This document shows, piece by piece, positions 5,997 through 10,080 of a stretch of 10,080 nt of DNA. The stretch's first letter is position 1; each line of letters opens with the position of its first letter. Position numbers and translations under genes: made by a program. The stretch covers positions 1-10,080 of the forward strand of contig CAZJCK010000097.1 in the NCBI GenBank assembly GCA_964544635.1, in the 5' to 3' direction. Origin of the DNA: CAZJCK01 sp964544635 (lineage in GTDB: Bacteria > Zixibacteria > MSB-5A5 > GN15 > FEB-12). The notes under the pieces are model-generated. The model was not told the DNA's origin, ran no database searches, and saw only the letters and a list, made by a program, of their open reading frames with translations.

Positions 5997-6500
5997 ATGG
6001 ATTTTATAGCGCAACTGGGCGCGCTGGCGTTTGGCAGTCGACTGCGCCGCTTGAGTGATCGCCTGATGAGAGATGTATCGAGGATCTATCGCGAGTATCC
6101 GGTCGACTTTGAACCGCGCTGGTTTCCCGTGCTGTACCTGTTGAAGGACGGCGAACCGCGCGGGGTGACCGAAATTGCGCGGGAGCTCGGTTTCACCCAT
6201 CCGGCGGTGAACCAGATTGCCGGCGCTATGGAACGTCACAAGCTGCTGGGGCACCGTCGCGATCCATCGGATGACCGTCGTCGCCTCTTACACCTGACCG
6301 AGGCCGGCCAGGGGCTGGTACTAAGACTGGCGCCGGTCTGGGCAGCGATTGCGTCGGCGACGGACGAGATGATGCGTGCGGCCTCGTGTGATATCCTCAA
6401 GGCACTTTCGGAGATGGAGACATCGCTCGATGAGCAGAGCCTGTATGACAAGGTGAGTCGAAAGCTGGCCAGGGGCGCTGGAAAAGCTGTAAAGGACTAA
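5997..6500 (+). CDS. MarR family winged-helix transcriptional regulator
   Basis: The 167-residue protein has the typical MarR layout: N-terminal dimer helix, then a winged helix-turn-helix from about 42 to 110 (GVTEIARELGFTHPAVNQIAGAME, recognition helix about 67-80), and the wing with the conserved D-P-S-D-D-R-R-R-L-L-H-L-T-E-A-G signature (89-104). A C-terminal dimerisation helix follows. MarR proteins mostly repress their own promoter and release DNA when bound by phenolic or other small ligands, or by cysteine oxidation; only one cysteine is seen, outside the DNA-binding part. GGGAGA with 5-nt spacing supports the ATG at 5997. The stop is only 6 bp before the next gene, so the secreted protease is likely its co-transcribed target. 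Palindromes upstream suggest autoregulation. Confidence 0.93.
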   Translation: MDFIAQLGALAFGSRLRRLSDRLMRDVSRIYREYPVDFEPRWFPVLYLLKDGEPRGVTEIARELGFTHPAVNQIAGAMERHKLLGHRRDPSDDRRRLLHLTEAGQGLVLRLAPVWAAIASATDEMMRAASCDILKALSEMETSLDEQSLYDKVSRKLARGAGKAVKD

Positions 6501-6506
6501 AGAGCA

Positions 6507-7155
6507 ATGCACAGTAAAGGTGTCCGAAACAGCATGGGCCTGGGTGTAGTGATTGCCGGGACAGCGTTCGGTCTATCGGTGCTCCCGATAGTCGGGCAGG
6601 CGCCACCGCGGGCAGTAGTGCCGGAGCCGCCACAGATAGATCGGGCTACTCAGTTGGAGATCATTGATTCAATTACGACGACTCTCAATGACTACTATGT
6701 CTTTCCTGAGGTGGCGAAAGGGATGGAGTCGTATGTGCGCANNNNNNNNNNNNNNNNNNNNNNNNNNNNNNNNNNNNNNNNNNNNNNNNNNNNNNNNNNN
6801 NNNNNNNNNNNNNNNNNNNNNNNNNNNNNNNNNNNNNNNNNCGGATATCGAGTGGGCATTGATCGGTTTGAAAGCGAAAGACGGGACTCCATCGCTGTCG
6901 GAGTCGGAGCGATTGGAGTATGTCGGGACATATGGGCCGCGCAACATCGCCATCAATAACAATGAACTGGTGTATGAGCGAATGGGTACCGACAACGGCC
7001 CGATGCGGATGATGCCATTGACGGAGGATGTCTTCGGTTTCGAGGAGATTGACTGGTTCCGTCTCAAGTTCGAACGTGATGACCATGGTGATGTGGTGGC
7101 CGTTGTCGGCATGTATGAGAATGGCCAGAGAGAGAGAAACCCTCGAGGCAACTAA
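6507..7155 (+). CDS. Secreted S41 (C-terminal processing/tail-specific) family peptidase, interrupted by an assembly gap
   Basis: Two pieces flank 100 N. The 5' piece (6507-6741, ~78 residues) begins with a signal peptide (hydrophobic stretch about residues 10-29, possible cleavage after VGQA) and continues IDSITTTLNDYYVFPEVAKGMESYVR, the lid-like N-terminal segment typical of S41 proteases. The 3' piece (about 6842-7155, ~104 residues) has RLEYVGTYGPRNIAINNNELVYERMG...PLTEDVFGFEEIDWFRLKF, the small beta-rich tail that follows the S41 domain in many such proteins. The catalytic Ser/Lys core, normally a few hundred residues, is not in the assembly, so activity cannot be judged. The two pieces are in different frames across the 100 N. 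AAAGGA about 10 nt upstream supports ATG 6507; ATG 6534 is an alternative. It is likely exported and co-transcribed with marR. A frame-shifted pseudogene cannot be excluded. Confidence 0.68.
6742..6841. other. Assembly gap (100 N)
   Basis: Exactly 100 ambiguous bases, the usual placeholder for a scaffold gap of unknown length. It falls inside the S41-like protease gene and should hide the catalytic domain. If the gene is intact, the true gap length must be a multiple of three (reading frame phase before and after), which 100 is not. Confidence 0.95.
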
Positions 7156-7173
7156 CCCTCCCCGTCTCGAGTC

Positions 7174-7208
7174 GGGTCGCCGATGCACACAGTCGGCGGC
7201 CCTTTTTT
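7174..7208 (+). terminator. Rho-independent terminator of the marR-protease operon
   Basis: A 10-bp GC-rich stem, GGGTCGCCGA (7174-7183) and TCGGCGGCCC (7193-7202), with one G-U pair and a 9-nt loop, is followed directly by six T (7203-7208). It lies 18 bp after the protease stop. The T-run overlaps the stop codon of the convergent membrane-protein gene (TAA at 7209-7207 on the minus strand), so the same stem also forms at the end of that mRNA, though without a U-tract behind it. Confidence 0.9.
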
Positions 7209-9255
7209 ATCTGATGTCGTTGAGGAGCCGGCGCGCCTGCTGATCCTCGGGGCGCAGCTGCAGGTACTGTTCCAGGTACGCCTGTGCCGAAGCAGGATCG
7301 TTGAGTTGTTGGAGATGGAGCAGGGCGAGATTGAGGACAAGCGGAGCATTGTCCGGATCGAGTTCGGAGGCACACCGGTAGTGGCTGACGGCGTTCTCAT
7401 AGTCATTGGCGGCAAGGGCGGCGTTGCCGCGATCTTTACAGACATTGGAAATGCCGAGTATGATGTTGCGGCGCTCCTGCGGTGTCATGATCGGCCGGGT
7501 GAGGGCTTCTTCGTAAGTCTCGATGGCAAGGTCACCATAACCGATGCGTCGGAAGAAAACCCCGAGATGATACAGCATTTCGGCGCGCGGTTCGTTGTCC
7601 ATACGGTTGACGGCGCGGCGGAAGGCAGCCAGCGCCGTACTGCTGTCGGGAGGAGCGGCCGTGAGGGCTTCCTCACCCGCGCAAAGGTCAACGTGGGCAA
7701 GCATCTGGCGGGACATCAGGTCGCCGCCGTCGAGGTCGGGTGGGAAGTCGATGAGAATAGGCTCGTCGGCGGGAGGGGTTTGCATCCTGTACAGCAGACC
7801 GTACGAGTAGTATGGAAGCTCAGTGTTCAGCCAGTTTGGTTCGTTCTGGTAATGGTTCTTGGCAAGGTACTTCTCCCCCGCATCGAGCCGGATGATAATG
7901 TCCCGGGCACTATGGTAGTCGTCGATATCGAGGCCGCTCAGTTGCCTGACCTGATCGAAGATACGGGATCGCCGCATGGAGCGGTCGTAGACCGTGAGGT
8001 CGGGGCGGTAGTCCTCGGCATAGCGGAGGTAGACGGTACCGAAGGAGTTGATATCGCCGGCAGTGAAGAGGATACCGTCATCGGCGGTGTCGAGGATGGC
8101 GCGGCAGTATGATTCATACATGGTATAGTCGGAGCGGTCGATGTCGCGGTAGTGGGACCAGGCCTGTCCGATTGCGAGCAGAGACAGGAGAGCGCCGATG
8201 CTGAGTTTTAGGCTGCGCGATGGGAAACGACGATAGAGCCAGATGATGTTGTTGGCAATCAGTATGGTGCTGAAGAGCATGGCCGGGAGGTAAAACGGTT
8301 CGTAGTTGCGCGCCTGGTGAAAGGCAGCGAGGACAAGTGAGACGACAAGGATCAAAGAGGCACAGGTGGTGCGGGTTCTGGCGGTACGCAGGCCGAGTAC
8401 GATACCCGACAGAAGCAATGGTATGCCGAGGATGGTGAACGATTTGGTAAGTGAGCGGATGTACAGCTCGGCGGCGTGCCAGAGGTTGGCCCAGGAGTTT
8501 TCGACCCAGCCGGAGTATTGCTGCAGGGTCATGTGGTCCCACAGGGCGGCGATGGTTGTCGGCGCGCCCCAGTTGGTGGCCGGGTTGTGGGGGGAACGTA
8601 CCAGCATGTAGAGATAGACCGAGGCGGCAAGAGCGAGCAGCAGAACGTGGACCGGGAGCATGCGGACATTGCGGTAACGGCGCTCGCTGATGTAGAGAAC
8701 GATGAGGGCAGCGCCAAGCGAAAGGGCTGAGGGATGGTTCGTCAGGGCAAGGCCGAACAGGTAGACCATGAGCGGCCAGCGGCGAGGGTGTTCCGATTCG
8801 ATCGCAAGATAGGCGGCGCCGATGAGAAGAACATTGAGGGTGTAGATTTCAATGCCGACGGTTTCGGCCCACACGAGCGGCGAGAAGGCGAACAGAAGGG
8901 CGAGGCCGGTGGATGTGAGCGGGTCGAGTTTCCGTCGCAGGATCAAGAAGAGGGCGGTGATGCCGAGGGCGGCGACGGTTATGTTAAAGAAGCCGGCGGT
9001 GAGGATGGGACGACCGAAATCAAAGATTGCCAGGAAGCTGCCGCCGAGCAGGGTGAAGAGGGGGTAGCCGGGCGGGTGGCAGATGCCTAACGAGTACAGG
9101 GCGAGCGCGAATTCTCCCGAGTCACCTATCCAGACAGTGCGGCAGGCGGTGGTGTAGTAGACGATCCAGGCGGCGAGGGTGACCAGGAGCGCCATGCCGA
9201 CGGTGGCGCCGTGATTCAGTCGGAAGTGATGACGGTCGGTCTGGATATTTGCCAA
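7207..9255 (-). CDS. DUF2723 multi-spanning membrane protein with C-terminal TPR repeats (GT-C glycosyltransferase-like)
   Basis: The product has 682 residues. Residues ~17-370 hold about ten to twelve hydrophobic segments. The first outer loop carries GDSGEF (44-49) and CHPPGYPLF (59-67), and WAETVGIEIYTLN lies at 129-141. These are the hallmarks of DUF2723, a family related to protein O-mannosyltransferases and other GT-C enzymes, where the acidic loop residues (here D45, E48) serve in catalysis or lipid-phosphate sugar binding. A soluble region follows, and from about 565 to 680 three or so TPR-like repeats (LYHLGVFFRRIGYGDLAIETYEEAL; NYENAV-type; LNLALLHLQQL...AYLEQYLQLRPED). It may transfer sugar from a polyprenyl carrier to a protein or glycan outside the membrane; donor and acceptor are unknown. 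The start is TTG at 9255, with AGAGGA 3 nt before it; an in-frame stop upstream (9279-9277) leaves no ATG, and the first internal ATG (9195) would trim 20 residues. Confidence 0.85.
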   Translation of the reverse strand: MANIQTDRHHFRLNHGATVGMALLVTLAAWIVYYTTACRTVWIGDSGEFALALYSLGICHPPGYPLFTLLGGSFLAIFDFGRPILTAGFFNITVAALGITALFLILRRKLDPLTSTGLALLFAFSPLVWAETVGIEIYTLNVLLIGAAYLAIESEHPRRWPLMVYLFGLALTNHPSALSLGAALIVLYISERRYRNVRMLPVHVLLLALAASVYLYMLVRSPHNPATNWGAPTTIAALWDHMTLQQYSGWVENSWANLWHAAELYIRSLTKSFTILGIPLLLSGIVLGLRTARTRTTCASLILVVSLVLAAFHQARNYEPFYLPAMLFSTILIANNIIWLYRRFPSRSLKLSIGALLSLLAIGQAWSHYRDIDRSDYTMYESYCRAILDTADDGILFTAGDINSFGTVYLRYAEDYRPDLTVYDRSMRRSRIFDQVRQLSGLDIDDYHSARDIIIRLDAGEKYLAKNHYQNEPNWLNTELPYYSYGLLYRMQTPPADEPILIDFPPDLDGGDLMSRQMLAHVDLCAGEEALTAAPPDSSTALAAFRRAVNRMDNEPRAEMLYHLGVFFRRIGYGDLAIETYEEALTRPIMTPQERRNIILGISNVCKDRGNAALAANDYENAVSHYRCASELDPDNAPLVLNLALLHLQQLNDPASAQAYLEQYLQLRPEDQQARRLLNDIR

Positions 9256-9409
9256 GGTTCCTCTACCCCGTTCGGGTTACGCCTGGTGCGGAAAGTCGAT
9301 GCGTTTGCCGCGAGCTGGCCGTACCATGTTGTTTACGTCGTTATCAGTAATACTACAATTGATATGGATCAATGTCTAAGAGAATTGCAGATAAGATGGC
9401 GGTGCCGGT
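9256..9409. promoter_or_regulatory. Divergent control region of the DUF2723 gene and the alpha/beta hydrolase
   Basis: This 154-bp space is AT-rich in its right half (about 9330-9397) and GC-rich near the DUF2723 start. For the plus strand, TAAGAT (9392-9397) is a possible -10 that would put the transcript start near 9404-9407, almost on the GTG at 9410. For the minus strand several AT-rich hexamers (for example in 9341-9356) could serve and I cannot choose. An FNR/CRP-type box lies between them. Confidence 0.4.
9359..9372. promoter_or_regulatory. FNR/CRP-family binding site (TTGAT-N4-ATCAA, perfect consensus)
   Basis: The sequence TTGATATGGATCAA matches the FNR-type consensus TTGAT-N4-ATCAA at all ten defined positions; the dyad extends one more base pair each side (A9358, T9373). 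The centre is 9365.5. This is about 41 bp before a transcript starting near 9407, the class II activator distance for the plus-strand hydrolase. For the DUF2723 gene it would sit about 110 bp upstream of the start codon. Recognition by a CRP/FNR regulator is inferred. Confidence 0.55.
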
Positions 9410-10080
9410 GTGACTGTTCGTGTGTACGGTGAGGCGCCGTATAGGGTGGCGGTGATACATGGCGGACCGGGAGCGCCGGGGTATATGGCGCCGGTGGCGC
9501 GCGAACTGGCTGAAGACCGAGGCGTGCTGGAACCGTTGCAATCGGCGAAGTCATTGGACGGACAGATTGATGAGCTGCATGATCAGCTATGCGAATATGG
9601 TGACCGGCCGATTGTATTGATCGGGTCGTCGTGGGGAGCGGTGCTGAGTCTGCTGGTGGCGGCACGGTACCCTGATGCCCTGAAGAAGCTGATATTGATC
9701 GGGTCGGCGGTGTTTGATTCTGAGAACTCGAGGAAGGTGATGGCGAACCGGATCGCGCGGCTCTCGAAAGAAGCACGGGATCGGTATCATGAGATTCAGC
9801 ACGGCCTCGAGGACGAATCGGGACAGTCACAGGACAATTTGGTGAGTGAACTGGGGCGTCTGCTTGACGGCACCGATATGTACGATCCGATCACCACTGA
9901 TCTGGAGACAATTGAGGTGCAGTACGATGTTTACTCGGGGGTCTGGCCGGAGTTCAGGGAGCTGCGGGACCGGCCGGGGTATCTGGCGTTGGAGTTCTCA
10001 AAGATAGTTTGTCCGGTGGTGGTGATACACGGGGAGTATGACCCTCATCCGATTGACGGCATTCGGCCATATCTGGAGGA
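9410..10080 (+). CDS. Alpha/beta hydrolase fold protein (partial, C-terminus off the right edge)
   Basis: A frame open to the window edge gives about 223 residues. It starts near the core with AVIHGGPGAPGYM (about residues 14-26; HGGPG oxyanion loop), then VLIGSSWGAVLSLL with the nucleophile elbow G-S-S-W-G (Ser at about 78-79), a helical cap, and VVVIHGEYDPHP near residue 210, where the Asp of EYD is the expected catalytic acid. The catalytic His lies beyond the edge, so some 20-40 residues are missing. HGGPG-type members include prolyl aminopeptidases and small-molecule esterases or hydrolases; the substrate cannot be told. The start is unclear: GTG at 9410 is the first in-frame candidate after a stop at 9392-9394 and has no Shine-Dalgarno. 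ATG at 9396 is out of frame (stops after five codons). It is read divergently from the DUF2723 gene. Confidence 0.82.
   Translation, partial: MTVRVYGEAPYRVAVIHGGPGAPGYMAPVARELAEDRGVLEPLQSAKSLDGQIDELHDQLCEYGDRPIVLIGSSWGAVLSLLVAARYPDALKKLILIGSAVFDSENSRKVMANRIARLSKEARDRYHEIQHGLEDESGQSQDNLVSELGRLLDGTDMYDPITTDLETIEVQYDVYSGVWPEFRELRDRPGYLALEFSKIVCPVVVIHGEYDPHPIDGIRPYLE

Overview
The window looks bacterial. Coding is moderately GC-rich, start codons are preceded by purine-rich ribosome sites in several places, one classical rho-independent terminator is visible, and the content (MarR regulator, S41-type periplasmic protease, DUF2723-TPR membrane protein) is typical of Gram-negative-like environmental bacteria, often known only from metagenomes. 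The exception is a complete gatD-gatE pair, the tRNA-dependent glutamine-forming amidotransferase that is regarded as characteristic of Archaea. A lineage in or near the FCB group (for example Zixibacteria-like) would fit, but that is inference without any search. A run of exactly 100 N at 6742-6841 marks this as a draft scaffold.

Layout, left to right. (1) 1-1032, minus strand: an HDAC-superfamily deacetylase followed by an archease that runs off the left edge. The two overlap by 4 bp (ATGA) and seem to form one operon with a promoter lying directly against the deacetylase start codon. (2) 1033-2437: a lower-GC patch with a 400-bp gene-free stretch, a plus-strand CPBP-family intramembrane protease, and then the first ~23 codons of an IS3-type OrfA, cut off at a pair of GC-rich hairpins. 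This is the most accessory-looking part of the window. (3) 2438-5819, minus strand: gatE then gatD, overlapping by 8 bp. (4) 5820-7208: a divergent intergenic region carrying several short perfect palindromes, a MarR-family regulator, and 6 bp behind it a secreted S41-like protease whose catalytic centre is lost in the assembly gap. A strong terminator ends the unit. (5) 7207-9255, minus strand: a DUF2723 multi-spanning membrane protein with C-terminal TPR repeats. (6) 9256-10080: a divergent intergenic region with a perfect FNR-type box, and the start of an alpha/beta hydrolase that runs off the right edge.

Functional links. GatD releases ammonia from glutamine or asparagine, and GatE uses it to turn Glu-tRNA(Gln) into Gln-tRNA(Gln). 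Archease is the known activator of the RtcB RNA ligase, so an rtcB gene is worth looking for to the left. MarR most likely controls itself and the co-transcribed protease through the palindromes upstream. I found no CRISPR array, tRNA, rRNA or intact mobile element. I also found no cluster that amounts to a clearly new defence or biosynthetic system. The most notable items are the archaeal-type GatDE operon, the FNR-like site, the MarR operator cluster and the IS remnant/hairpin junction.
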